Source of the DNA: Paroedura picta
Lineage: Eukaryota; Chordata; Lepidosauria; Squamata; Gekkonidae
NCBI RefSeq assembly: GCF_049243985.1
Contig: NC_135384.1
Location: forward strand, 12,706,501 to 12,770,500
Direction: 5' to 3'
Length of the DNA: 64,000 nt
Every line of letters starts with the position of its first letter. Position 1 is the stretch's first letter. Below are positions 10,201 through 20,165 of this stretch, piece by piece. A model generated the notes under the pieces. The model made no database searches, had not been told where the DNA came from, and saw only the letters and a program-made list of their open reading frames with translations. Made by a program: the position numbers and the translations under genes.

Positions 10201-13200
10201 TTTCTGCTACCTGTTTCTCTCCCTCTTCTTCTGTCTCTATCTTCCTCCTTTTCTTTCTGTCTTTCTGTCTCTCTCCTTTTCCTCCTTCCTTCGCCCCATC
10301 CCTCCACCATCATGCTAGGGCCCGCTGTATTTTGCCCACAGCGGGCTTAATATCTAGTAGAATAATAGAGTTGGAAGGGACCTCACGGGTCATCTAGTCC
10401 AATCCCCTGCGCTGTGCAGGACATTCACATACCAATCACTCATCCACTGTCACATGCCACCCCTTTGCCTTCACAGAACCAGCCTCTCCTAGCCTCCCTT
10501 TAAACATTTCCAAAGATGGAGAACCTCCCACCTCCCGAGGAAGCCTGTTCCACTGAAAAACCATTCTGATTGTCAGGAACTTCTTCCAGATGTTTAGATG
10601 GAATTTCTTTTGAATTAATTTCATCCCATTCATTCTGGCCTGTCCCCCTGGGGCAAAAGAGAACAATTCTGCTCCATCCTCCATATGGCACCCTTTTAAA
10701 TTCTTTAAGATGGTTATCAGATCCCCTCTCAGTCGTCTCCTCTCTAGGCTAAACAAATGAAGCTTCCCCAACCTTTCTTCATATGTCTTGGTCTCCAAAT
10801 CGCTCACCATCTTTGTTGCCCTCCTCTGCACACGTTTCATTTTGTCAACATCCCTCTTCAACTGGGGTGCCCAAAACTGAACACAGTACTCCAAGTGAGG
10901 CCGAACCAGAGCAGAGTAAAGTGGTACCGTCACCTCCCGTGATCTGGCCATGATACTCTGTTTGTTACAGCCCAAAATCCCATTTGCCTTTTTAGCCACT
11001 GAGTCACACTGCTGACTCATGTTCAACGTATGGTCTACTAAGACTCCTAGATCCTTTTCGCACATGCTACTGCCAAGACAAATCTCCCCCATCTTATACT
11101 GGTATATTTGGTTTTTCCTACCTAAATGCAGAACTTTACATTTGTCCATACTGAACTTCATTTTATTCAGTTTAGCCCACTTCTCGAGCCTATCAAGATC
11201 CTGTATTGCTTTCTTCAGTTGTGTTTGCTACCCCTCCCAGTTTAGTATCGTCTACAAATTTAATAAGTATCCCATTTAATCCCTCACCCAAATCATTTAT
11301 AAATATGTTGAACAACATAGGCCTCAGGACAGATCCTTGGGATACTCCACTTGTCACTATTTTCCAAGAAGATGCTGAACCGTTAACATGTATCCTCTGG
11401 GTGCGATTTGTCAACCAGTTATTGATCTACCTGACAGAATTAGAATCCATACCACATTTTACCAACTTGTGAGCAAGAATATCACGTGGAACCTTAACAA
11501 AAGCTTTACTGAAATCCAGATAAATTATGTCCACGGCATTCCACTGATCCAGCAAGATAGTAATTTTCTCGAAAAGAAGAAATAAGGTTGGTCTGACATG
11601 ACTTGTTCTTGCAAAACTTACATTGACTTAGTTACTTCCAGAAATCCACCTCTCTGTACCTTTTTTTGAGGAATTTGAGGTCAATTTTGAATCTATACTA
11701 AGGTGACCAGAATGTCCCACTTTTGGAGGGACATCTGGGGGTACCTGATAAATTGTACTTATGTTGAAATTAAAATATATATTACAATACTATTTTTGCA
11801 TTCTATGCTTTCTATGAAACTTTTTGTTTCTCCATATAGACCAAATTTTTAATCAAGAACCCCCCCCCCCAGTCAATAGTGTCCCACTTTACCAATGTTA
11901 AAATTGGGTCACCTTAATCTATACCATTTTAGTCTAAGAGACATTTAAAGAGAGAAGGGGCAAGAAGGTAGAGGCCACAAAATTTGAGGATTTCACTGTA
12001 CAAGTTAAAAGGCAGGAAACATTCCTCATCTCAAGCTAGAGAACTATCTTGCGTCTGAAGGTACAAAACGGTGTGTGGGTTTCCCTTCAAAGTGAAATTA
12101 TACAAAAAGGAAAGAGAAATACTTCCTTAAAATGTGAAAATAATTATGTAGGATGAATTGATTGCTATATCTAAAGAAGTGAACTTTGGAGGGGAAAATC
12201 CCCCACCCTCCTCAGATACTTAAATGCTTCTGCAGTGTTTTATTTTAACACTGTAAGCAGATCAGAAGCTGTTTCCGCCTTGCTATTTGGTCTGATAAAA
12301 TTTCAACCAAGTATTGTACTTCTGAACAGACAATGAACTGAAGCCTAGAATCTGGATACTAATGATCTCCATACCTGCTTAAATTTGGGATTCCACACAA
12401 TGGCACTTGTATTGAGGGTGAACTCTTTGCCTGCAGGGGCCTGGGGATCCATCTGCCCAACTTGAAATTTTTGTAAGTAGCCATTTGGGTATATAACCAG
12501 GTTCATAATGTCATACCCAGTTACAAGATCACCATTCTCATCAAAAAAGATTTCTTCCCCAGCCGTATTGTTAAAGCGAACGTGTCTCAGAAAAGAGTGA
12601 AGCTAAAGGGGAAAACCAAAAAAGAGACATTTGAGAGTGTGTGACAGATGACATTGATCTTTTTATGAAGTCCATTCATGTGGGATTTAAATTGGCAGGA
12701 AAACTCAAGCATTGGTATAGCCCCTGGCAAGAGTCCAACTTCCTTGTTAGGGCACCATCGGCTACAAGATGGAAGTTTATTAGGAACTTTTCTAATCTGA
12801 TAATGTTATGGAAACCTTCTTGGTCACCGGATCTGTTTTCATTTTGTACATCATTAGAGTTGGCAGCTGGTCACTGGGATTTTCACGGGGCAGGGTCATC
12901 CAAACTGTTATTACAACAAAGCTGCAACACCCCTTCCAACAGAAATCAAGAAACCAATTCAGGTTGAAAAGGGGCTGTGGCTTATAGGCAGAGCATCTTC
13001 TTGGCATGCCAAAGGTTCCATGTTCAGTGCCAGGCATCTCTGGTTGTAAGGAACAGGTAGTAGGCGTTATGAAAAGCCACTGACTAAGACCCTGATGGAC
13101 TCATGGTCTGATTTTGTATAGAACAGCCTTTTTTTACCTTTTTACCTTTGAGATTCCCCTGAAGGGTTCTTCAGGCTTTGAGAAACAACAGAAGTGGCAT

Positions 13201-16200
13201 GATTTTACAGAACATGATTGGGAAGCATAGCGGTATACATGCCCACTCGGGGCACCTCCCCTTCTAACCTCATTTCAGGCCTATCATAGGCCATTTTGGG
13301 ATGGGGGGGCAGGTCAATATGACTTTATCTTGTCATATCACTTGAGAAATGTTTAACAGGTTTTAAAAATATATTAAAAATAAATTAACTCCCATCCATA
13401 TGGGAAACCTTTCCAAGGCTGTCAAGAAACCACAGGGTTTGTCTTCATGTCCCCAGGTGTGTGTCTTATTCTGCTATTTGTGCAGAACTGGGGAAATAAT
13501 TTTTGGAAACTTAGGCCTGGATCATAATGTTTAAATACTGTCTTAAAATATACTTTAGATCTGAACAGGATTGTTTAATTTTTCATTGAAAAAAATGACT
13601 ATCATTGTGCCCCTTGTTTTTTTGGGTAAAAATCTCTCAAATTGGACTATTGATTCCCCCCCTCCTCTTTCTAATGAATCATTGGAATTCCAAAAACTGT
13701 TTCCCTCTCAACATCAAATACGCTCTTGTGCTACATCTCGTTTACATATTCAGCCTCGAAAGATGGCTCATTACTTCCATAATCTAGAGACCCCTTTCCA
13801 TTGTAGAACTTTTATGCTGGCCAGGAGGAAAGTTCTCCCCTCAAAGGGGATAGTCAAGAGATATCAACAGCTCTGTTTCAGATCTGTAAACCCACTGGAT
13901 ACAACTCAGCACATCGTTATAAATTACCAGCTTCATGTAAATTGTTAACCCATAGAGAACTCCTTTTCCCTAAATTAAAATTCAAAGGTCTTGTAAATAA
14001 GGAAAGGACATTCTAATATCCATCATATGACAGGTCGCTAATTTCTTTCTTGAACTACTTCTAGCCAGTAATAAGCTCTTTTTGTGTATAACTGTTTTAT
14101 CTGTTTTGATTGTTGTCTATTTATATTTTCTCTTTCTTTGACCTTCTGCCAAAATATACTTTGTGATATTCTGAAATGTCAATAAAGGCAAATGAAGGTT
14201 CTTGATACTGCTTTGTGTCCAGAAAGTCTTAGCTTTGCATGATCATGAAATTGTTATTTACTTGCCATGGATGAGCATTCAGAAGATTCCATCTGGCACC
14301 ACCCAAGGTTGTTTTTTCTGGTGCTCTTAATGAGTACATGGAATGGACAGCGTGTGCTACAGCATAGACCGCATTATAGATGCTGTAGCTCTGAGTATAC
14401 CGTAGAATGTCAGGTCCTATCCTCAGCTTCTCCTTTCCTGTACATATTTCCTCGGTGAGAAGACATGAGCAATACTTAGTCATACAGCAGTAAAATATTC
14501 CAGACCAGAAAAATTGGATGCGATAAATTTTTGAGTGGATAGGATTCAGGTTCACCAGAAATTTGTGCAATACTTTCATTACTTTGATGTGGGTCGAGAA
14601 GCACAAAGTGCCATTGAAGGATTTTACTGGCGATATAACACGGTTAATAGTAGATGCGATTTCCCACTGAGTGGTTGTGATCCAAACTCTCTCAAAATGA
14701 TCCATTGAATTCCTTTCCAAATTTGATAGAAATACGGATAAAACTATCATATGCTGACTATCTCCGTGGAGAATGACCACGTTGATTTTGTTCCACCTGA
14801 GATCAGAAGCCACCCTACCCATTTTAAAATAATGCCGGATTTCTCTATAATTCCACTGAGTTGAAATCATGTGTGTCAAAGCCAGGCAAATATTGCTCTG
14901 GAGAAACCTTGGTCTCAGGGATCGAAGGAATCTTTCTCCAGTGTCATCATCAGTTGTGATGAGGCCGATCCAATTCCATGAAAAATGATTCAGTAGGTGA
15001 AGGATCCCTTCCTGCTGAAGGTTATCATTTGGAGCCATCCGGAAGAACTGAGGGAACTGAGTTTTATCGCTCAGTGCTGGGTCGAAGGATCCATAACCGA
15101 GCTGTTCAGCGTAGGTGAGTGAGTAAGTGAGAAAACACATTTTTAAGTTTAGTAAATTCCCTTCTTTCTCTTATAAAGTCTTCCGAACCTGTCACAGAGG
15201 GTTGCAGTTTGGGAAGAGCTGTCAGAGTCCTTTATACTCCCTTGTGGGGTCCCACAAGGGGTGATACTCTCCCCCACACTTTTTATCATCTACATGCATC
15301 CTCTGACCCACCTGGTCAGGACTCATGGGCTGGAGTGCCACCAGTATGCAGATAACACCTATCTCTATCTCCTAATGTATGGCTAGCCAGACCTCCCTGC
15401 TGCGGGATCGCATGTCTCCTTATGCTCCCAGCAAGACATTGCACTCTGTGGGTATAAATTTGTTGAGGATCCTGAGTCTCAGGGCAGTATGCCTGGCCTC
15501 TACCAGGGCCAGGGTTTTTTCTGTCCTGGCCCCTACATGTTGGAATGAGCTCCTGAAAGAGCTGAGGGCTCTGACAGAGCTCTCTGGGTTCCGCAGGGTC
15601 TGAAAGTTGAAGCTCTTCTGTCAGGCTTTTGGTTGAGGTCAGGCTGGGCATTGGTCATATAGATCAGGTTCTCCCCCACCCTTGTGACATCTGGACCCCC
15701 CTGGGGTCTACCATCACCCAAACTTTACATTTGATTAACATTCCCAGGAATGGGTAAATCAGGAATATGGATCTACTAGGATCTGTTACGTTGTCAACTT
15801 TTAAATTGTGGTTATTATTGTATTTATTGGCAAGATGTTAATCTTGATGTCTGATGTTATTTTATGTTTTGATGTTTTATTCTGTTGTGTACTACCGTGA
15901 GCCGGCCGGTCCAGGATTTGGCGGCATAGAATTTTGATAATAAATAAATTAATTAAATAATAACAGTTTACTTCTTTTGCTTATAAACTTCATTTCTTCT
16001 AGCAACATTAACTTGCAAATCGAATCTGATCGTTTGAGGGGGACGTGCTGTCCAGGTACTCAGGATAATTGGATTTGTCCCATGAATTTGGAATATCCAT
16101 ATTATTGGCAATTTATCCATGGCACCAGTTCTAACCACATACTTGTTGGGATAAGTTTCTTTCTTTAGAATAAATGCATCAACTGCACCTAGTCAATAAC

Positions 16201-18674
16201 TGTGTTTTGTGGGCAACTGAAGAAACCTGACAATCTGGGAGAAGTTCCTGACAATAAGAGTTGTTCTTCAGTGGAACAAGCTTCCTTGGGAGGATGTGAA
16301 TTCCCTTTCTTCAGAACTTTTAATGCAGAATATATCTGACTGAAATGCTGAAAGGCAGATTGTAAGTGGGTAGAGAGAAGGAATTATATTGGGGCATAAC
16401 TCTTGAGGCCCTTTCTTGTATGACCATGAAATGGCACTTTCCACCTTGGATCAGAATGTGAATTTATTCCTGTCCAGACTACCCAGTGATTCAGGGTTTT
16501 TTTTTGGGGGGGGGGATAATCTGGACATGGAATATGGGTCACTGTGGTAAGCAGATAGTTGTGAATTTCCTGCTTTCTTCAGAGGGTTGGACTAGATTAC
16601 CTTCCACCTATATGATTTTATGTATGAGCATTCATACCTGTGGGATCTTGTAGGCCATGGAAATTCTTGACATCTCAGTTGAAATTTGTGAGTCGCTACC
16701 CCCAATGATAGCCATCACCTTCCTTGTCCTGCCACAATGGTAGTTAGGAAGAAAACCCTGTCTTCTGGAGAGGAGGCTCAGAGTGTTCCAGTAGGACTCC
16801 ATTGGAAGGAAATTATTGTCATAGATCTCCAACTTCAGAGTATGGTTGAATAAGAAATTTGAATTTTGGTTGATCTCATTTTCAGCAAAAGTAAAGGCAA
16901 GGACATGCAGGTAGTTGTTCGACCATATTCTGCAATGAGAATAACATCTTACATCTTTACAGAAGCCTCATTGGGTTCCATAATGGTGGGATGCTATTGA
17001 AAAATGAATGAATGAATGAATGAATGAATGAATGAATGAATGAATGAATGAATGAATGAATACATATAATTCTAAGACATTTCTAGCTTCAGGTAGTGCA
17101 ACTGAAGTTCATATAGTGTAATGCTTAAATACTTGAAGAGCCATCGTATTTCTATCTGAAATGCAGATCTTTAGTGATTTCAGAAGGCCTCCACAGAGGG
17201 ATACAGTGATTAACTAGGAGCTCACCTAAATGTATCTTGTCTCATTGTCCCACCATAGACAGTGGCTGTGTTATCATTTGAGACAATCTTTCTATACATC
17301 ATTATCTCGCCTTCCTTCCATGAAGGTCAGTTGCACCCAACAAGGACTCACTCTTCCACCACACCCACTTAGCTTCCAACCAGGGCTTTCAGAAGGAACC
17401 CAAACTCTGGTCTTACACTCTAACTATACAATATTGGTTCCCACCCCCCCCCCCCTTCTCAAATGACTCAGTCCTATTTCTCACTGATGAGACAAATGGT
17501 CATCAAAATATCCAATGAGCTAAGAATGATTTTTCTGGATAAGAATTTGGTGCCGGTCACTCCACGGTGAGTCAAAGGTCTCTGTGGTTTGAAATTCATG
17601 ACTACATTAAAAAGCACCATGAGCTCAGCAACTTGAAAAGGAGGGCAACGAAAAGGAGATAGCAAACCTTTCCTGAACCTCATGTCTTTATTCTGGTTAT
17701 CACTCCTTCACTCCTTCTTGGCCATTTGTCCTCAATAAGGAACCACCACCGTGCAGATAACACCTTATTTTGTTTATTTATTTATTTGATTTTTAGACCA
17801 CAACCTGCCTGACTTATGGTGGTTTACATAAAATATAATATATATAAAAAATCCGACACAATCAATGCCAGCAGAATCAGCGTTCTAGATTCCCCTGCAG
17901 AAGTTGATTCAGCTCAGCTTCTCACAGCCCTTATTAATCCAGCAGATGACGCTGGTGATCTTATGAGAAGGGAACAAGATTTTATAATCCCAGGCTCAAA
18001 CCCGACCTCAATGTCTGGCAGAAGAGCTCCCATCTTATCACCCATGCGTCACTCAAAGAGTCCTGTCGAGGCTATCAGTTCTTTCCGGGAGTTAATTCCA
18101 CCGGGTTGGGACCAGGGCAGAGAATGTCCTGGCCCTGATCGAAGTCAGGTAAACTTCCTGGGGGCCCAGGACAACCAACGTATTCAACCTCACAAACCAA
18201 AGATCCCTGTGGGGGCATAAGGAGCCAAGCGGTCCCTCTGATAGGTGGGACCCAGGCCACGTCAATACCATCATTCTTTCCAATTATTTGCCCTGCTATT
18301 GGGGACTCCAGCCTGCCCTGACTCCAAAGTAAGATGCAGCTCCCCCTCAAAAGCACAGGGGTGAAAATGTTTTCTATCTCCGAGAGAATGATGTAAACTG
18401 GAATTACTGGACCAGCATCAGAATGACCCTGCTCCCTTTAAAATAAATGATCGACTTACTTGTCTGCTCGGAAATAAGGCCGTACAGTAAAGTTCAATAA
18501 TTGTACCCAAGTACGCTCAAAGGACACAAAAGCACCAATGTTAATGTCAGCCCTGGAGCTTGCAGTGGTCTGAGGTTCTTGCGGCCAGTCGCAATCAGAG
18601 TCAATCTCCCTGCTGTACACAGGCATGGGGAGGAGGAGGAGGAGGAGCAGGCGTCGGCTAATGAGTTCCAGCAT
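6370..18674 (-). CDS. V2R gene B: complete vomeronasal type-2 receptor, 6 exons
   Basis: Complete class C chemoreceptor gene on the minus strand. Exons: 18460-18674, 16638-16929, 14262-15101, 12375-12602, 8322-8448 and 6370-7274. Joined, they give 2,607 bp with one open frame of 868 codons plus stop. Order of parts: signal peptide, Venus-flytrap domain (exons 1-4, to about residue 525), cysteine-rich linker (exon 5 and start of exon 6), seven helices (about 590-850), then a short tail [12 protein letters not shown]. Every joint has GT..AG, and phases match gene C exactly. The conserved V2[11 protein letters not shown] at the end of helix 7 is present. Introns carry many insertions that gene C lacks. 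Expected product: a membrane receptor of vomeronasal sensory neurons; the ligand is unknown. It appears intact. Confidence 0.93.
7275..8321. other. V2R gene B intron 5
   Basis: 1.05 kb. Aligns with intron 5 of gene C (39,892-40,957). No inserted element recognised. Confidence 0.65.
8322..8448 (-). CDS. V2R gene B exon 5 (cysteine-rich linker)
   Basis: 127 bp, too short to stand out as an ORF, found by its pattern [37 protein letters not shown]. Six cysteines are spaced as in the NCD3G linker of class C receptors. Acceptor ATTAG and donor GTAAGT. The last codon is split so that exon 6 completes Asp (G|AT), giving the expected Ile-Asp-Ala-Ala-Gln-Cys joint. Confidence 0.9.
8525..8952. mobile_element. 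Old hAT-like element shared by V2R introns B and C
   Basis: Left end CAGTCTTTTTCAACC and right end GGTTTACAATCCCTG form an imperfect terminal inverted repeat of hAT type. The 8-bp flanks GAATAGAC and GAACAGAA are similar. The paralogous copy is near 41,154-41,977 in gene C, so the insertion predates the B/C duplication. Confidence 0.5.
9130..9184. repeat. Perfect 24-bp inverted repeat with CCAAT box in the arms
   Basis: The left arm ACTCGGAGGGCCCAATCAGG.. continues to 9153 and pairs exactly with 9161-9184. The loop is 7 nt (GCGAAGT). Confidence 0.9.
9202..9244. repeat. Perfect 18-bp inverted repeat with CCAAT box in the arms
   Basis: CAGCCAATGGGGAGCCGC at 9202-9219 pairs exactly with 9227-9244 across a 7-nt loop (ACAAAGC). 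The arms resemble those of the neighbouring hairpin (CCAATnnGGAGCCGC), so the two probably share an origin. Confidence 0.9.
9341..10060. repeat. 80-bp minisatellite, nine units
   Basis: Units begin at 9341, 9421, 9501, 9581, 9661, 9741, 9821, 9901 and 9981, with a period of exactly 80 bp. Each starts near CCGAGCCTTCTGCC and holds GGCAGTAGGC. The units from 9,741 to 9,980 are almost identical, which points to recent expansion; the outer units are more diverged. GC content is very high. Long ORFs through it are by-products of the 80-bp period and base composition. Confidence 0.93.
10354..11620 (-). mobile_element. CR1 LINE fragment (reverse transcriptase end of ORF2)
   Basis: The open stretch 10,436-11,161 encodes a CR1 ORF2 C-terminus: [30 protein letters not shown] and [13 protein letters not shown]. 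Further upstream in another frame (11,193-11,414) is the polymerase core GVSQGSVL...[10 protein letters not shown]. The 3' UTR ends in the CR1 signature CCAACTCTATTATTC. It is 5'-truncated and frame-broken, so it is a dead copy. Confidence 0.85.
11699..11916. mobile_element. hAT-type MITE, 218 bp, with 8-bp target duplication
   Basis: Perfect 10-bp terminal inverted repeats TAAGGTGACC / GGTCACCTTA, flanked on both sides by the perfect 8-bp direct repeat ATCTATAC (11,691-11,698 and 11,917-11,924). The matching place in gene C has a single unoccupied copy of the site. A second member lies at 53,573 in the opposite orientation. Confidence 0.88.
12375..12602 (-). CDS. V2R gene B exon 4
   Basis: 228 bp open exon: [51 protein letters not shown] and VWNPKFKQ. 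Acceptor TTTAG, donor GTATG. Confidence 0.9.
12968..13130 (+). mobile_element. Old tRNA-derived SINE (GGGGCTGTGGCT type)
   Basis: GGGGCTGTGGCTTATAGGCA with AGAGCATCTTCTTGGCATGC, a GTTCAGTGCC B-box relic and the 3' part GACCCTGATGGACTCATGGTC..GATT. The paralogous copy is at 43,245-43,400 in gene C. Related tails lie at ~20,870, ~31,633, 28,390, 37,350 and 59,870. Confidence 0.6.
13600..14195 (+). mobile_element. LINE 3' end remnant, shared by introns of B and C
   Basis: The reading frame at 13,571-13,948 carries [16 protein letters not shown], resembling the C-terminal tail of some LINE ORF2 proteins. It is followed by a 3' UTR ending CCTTCTGCC..GTCAATAAAGGC. The paralogous copy is at ~43,900-44,432. 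The exact LINE clade is unresolved. Confidence 0.45.
14262..15101 (-). CDS. V2R gene B exon 3
   Basis: 840 bp, starting [20 protein letters not shown] after acceptor CAG and ending NLLNAHPWQ before GTAAAT. It contains [28 protein letters not shown] and [14 protein letters not shown]. Same length as exon 3 of gene C. Confidence 0.92.
15102..16637. other. V2R gene B intron 2
   Basis: 1.54 kb, made mostly of the L2 insertion (15,175-15,962) and an old CR1 tail relic (~16,240-16,340) that is also seen at 47,635-47,730 in gene C. The rest is unremarkable. Confidence 0.6.
15175..15962 (+). mobile_element. L2-like LINE fragment in intron 2 of gene B
   Basis: 15,240-15,370 encodes the polymerase core [20 protein letters not shown] and [11 protein letters not shown] (YADD changed to YADN). 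An internal deletion leads to the ORF2 C-terminus [20 protein letters not shown]. The 3' UTR ends GAGCCGGCCGGTCC and ATAATAAATAAATTAATT. Gene C lacks it at the matching point. Confidence 0.8.
16638..16929 (-). CDS. V2R gene B exon 2
   Basis: 292 bp: [53 protein letters not shown] and finally MAYKIPQ. Acceptor TTGCAG, donor GTATG. The whole length is open. Confidence 0.9.
17003..17060. repeat. (GAAT)n microsatellite
   Basis: About 14 uninterrupted tetranucleotide units. Gene C has only two or three at the matching place (49,400). Confidence 0.95.
17770..18240 (-). mobile_element. L2-like LINE 3' fragment
   Basis: The minus strand encodes a frame-broken L2 ORF2 C-terminus ([17 protein letters not shown]) followed by the A/T-rich 3' end. 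Gene C lacks it: its sequence runs directly from AACCATCACCCTGTAGATAA into the downstream flank. Confidence 0.7.
18460..18674 (-). CDS. V2R gene B exon 1 (signal peptide)
   Basis: Starts [20 protein letters not shown], a signal peptide, then [14 protein letters not shown] and [20 protein letters not shown]. Ends in phase 2 before GTAAGT. The start ATG at 18674 aligns with that of gene C at 51048. Confidence 0.88.
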
Positions 18675-19533
18675 CTGTGCCTCCCAATTCTGTCCACAAT
18701 TCCTGCTCTCAATTTCACGTTGAGCTTTTCAACAGAATGACGAGGAGCATCACAAACATCTACACATACACACATGAATGAGGAGCAGATGTGTGGCTAA
18801 GTGGACTGAAGATGAGGAGGGGTGTTTTTGCCCTGCAGGTACCAAATTGCCTCTTGCTTCCCAAGGGATTCCCACAAGGCTTAAAGTTGAATTTTGAACT
18901 GGATAATTATAGCGGGGTTAATTGCTATTCATTAGTTATCTCACCCTATGCCCCATGGGATATTCTTCTCATGATGTTAACTATGTCTTTTTCAACTTTT
19001 TGTCCATGGTGGCACCCTCTGAGGCACACTGGGAGTGATGCCAGCACACTGCACCTCTCTGCCATGCCCTTGGGACGATATATATCAACTGGAAAGTACA
19101 TGTGCCCTCCAGGCTCCTATGATGTCCCACAAGCCTGGAGCTCACCAGGAGCCTTCCATGGCAGAAAGTTTTTCCATGTCCTGAACATCCATTGCCATGC
19201 CCCTCTGACATCCCTCACCCCCAATGGCAACCTTTCTAGGCATTATTCAGGCTTCAATAAATGCCAGAAATGGCACAATGGTGCAAAATATGGTTGGGAT
19301 GCATAGTTGCAAACTGGGGACAAAATTGTCCAAAGCATTCTTCCAATAACCTGCAATGGGTAATGTTCTGATGTATCATCAGTGTTACTTTGGGAGAAGA
19401 GAAATAGATTTGTTAACTGCTTGAAAATTAAGGAGGACCCCAAGGAGTCCACAGATATGGTAAAATAATTTGGTGACTGATCAAATTTGCTGTTTAAAGA
19501 GTGCTTAATTCTCTTTACAGAATGGTAACCAAG

Positions 19534-19682
19534 TTCTTCCAACATGACCTGGCATTAGTACTTGCAGTCAATCAGGTCAATCAGAACCCAAAGATCTTGC
19601 CCACCCTTACGCTTGGTTTCCACATCTATGATAACTAATATGATGCAGTGATGACCTGTCGGACCACTCTGGACATGCTGTG
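19534..19682 (+). pseudogene. V2R exon 2 relic on the plus strand, different V2R clade
   Basis: After an intact-looking TTTACAG acceptor the sequence reads MVTKFFQHDLALVLAVNQVN, QNPKILPTLTLGFHIYDN, then a TAA stop, then YDAVMTCRTTLDML. This is the usual first half of V2R exon 2 (VTK..QH.LAL..A...IN.NP.ILPN.TLGFHIYD). It differs strongly from exon 2 of genes A-C (EIYDNNF..), so it comes from another V2R subfamily, and it lies on the opposite strand. It is cut off at the (GGAGAA)n run at 19,683. No partner exons seen nearby. Confidence 0.82.
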
Positions 19683-19823
19683 AAGGAGAAGGAGAAGGAG
19701 AAGGAGAAGGAGAAGGAGAAGGAGAAGGAGAAGGAGAAGGAGAAGGAGAAGGAGAAGGAGAAGGAGAAGGAGAAGGAGAAGGAGAGTTGGTTCTTATATG
19801 CTGCTTTTCTCTACCCGGAGATA
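19683..19823 (-). repeat. (GGAGAA)n run joined to a short CORE-SINE end
   Basis: About 100 bp of GGAGAA repeats (19,683-19,784) followed by GAGTTGGTTCTTATATGCTG.., the 3' end of the same SINE family as at 62,962, read backwards. The repeat probably grew from the SINE tail, which inserted into the V2R relic. Confidence 0.85.
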
Positions 19824-19944
19824 AATTCAGTTAAAATTCAAAAGTCCTTAGAAATAGGAACTGTATAAGCACACTGACATATACTTCAGATGAAAGACGC
19901 CATCAAATATCTCATTCCTTCTGGTTCACATCCTGCATAAAATG

Positions 19945-20165
19945 TTGTGTGAGTGTCCAATGTGATATAGTAATGTAGTGGTTTCAGAACCGGGTTTGAC
20001 TCCCCACTTTGGTTTAGTCACAATTCTTCTTAGGGCTGTTCTCACAGAAAAGTTCTCTTAGTACTCTCTCAGTCCCCATGGCCTCACAGAGTGTCTGTTG
20101 TGGGTAGAGAAAGGGAAAGGTGTTTGTAACCCATTTTGGGACTCGGCTAAACTTACCTCTTCTTA
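19945..20165 (+). mobile_element. MIR-like CORE-SINE, degraded
   Basis: GATATAGTAATGTAGTGG, then GAACCGGGTTTGACTCCCC and GAGTGTCTGTTGTGGG, with an ending similar to the other copies (ACTTACCTCTTCTTACC). Confidence 0.6.

Larger units (their letters stand above)
9037..10353 (+). mobile_element. GC-rich composite: CCAAT hairpins, 80-bp VNTR, pyrimidine tract, end hairpin
   Basis: Order on the plus strand: a GC-rich lead, two perfect hairpins whose arms contain CCAAT/ATTGG (9,130-9,184 and 9,202-9,244), a GGTAAGT donor-like site (~9,309), nine 80-bp repeats (9,341-~10,060), C/T-rich DNA with three 34-bp units (10,077-10,160), and a terminal hairpin (10,320-10,346). I do not recognise the family. 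The layout of promoter-like head, VNTR and pyrimidine tract recalls SVA-type composite retroelements, but that is only an analogy. Alternatively it could be the regulatory head of a larger transposon. Confidence 0.5.
9010..11620 (-). mobile_element. CR1 LINE interrupted near its tail by a GC-rich VNTR element
   Basis: One insertion of about 2.6 kb, absent at the matching point in gene C (near 42,020). On the minus strand it reads: truncated CR1 ORF2 and 3' UTR (11,620-10,354), then a 1.3-kb GC-rich block (10,353-9,037), then more CR1-type tail (ATGATTCTATGATTC, 9,036-9,010). The simplest reading is that the GC-rich element landed in the CR1 tail. The exact ends are uncertain because the flanks are diverged. 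Confidence 0.65.
8449..12374. other. V2R gene B intron 4, enlarged by insertions
   Basis: 3.9 kb, against 1.5 kb for the same intron of gene C. It contains an old hAT-like element (~8,525-8,950, shared with C), a CR1/GC-rich composite (9,010-11,620, absent from C) and a hAT MITE (11,699-11,916, absent from C). Confidence 0.75.
12603..14261. other. V2R gene B intron 3
   Basis: 1.66 kb that aligns with intron 3 of gene C. It holds an old tRNA-SINE (~12,968-13,130) and a LINE 3' end (~13,600-14,195), both shared with gene C and so older than the duplication. Confidence 0.65.
16930..18459. other. V2R gene B intron 1
   Basis: 1.53 kb. Contains a (GAAT)n microsatellite and a minus-strand L2 fragment (17,770-18,240). 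Otherwise it aligns in patches with intron 1 of gene C. Confidence 0.6.

Noticed and set aside
10436-11161. 241-codon ORF that could be taken for a host gene
   Set aside because: The sequence is a CR1 LINE ORF2 C-terminus followed by a CR1 3' UTR.
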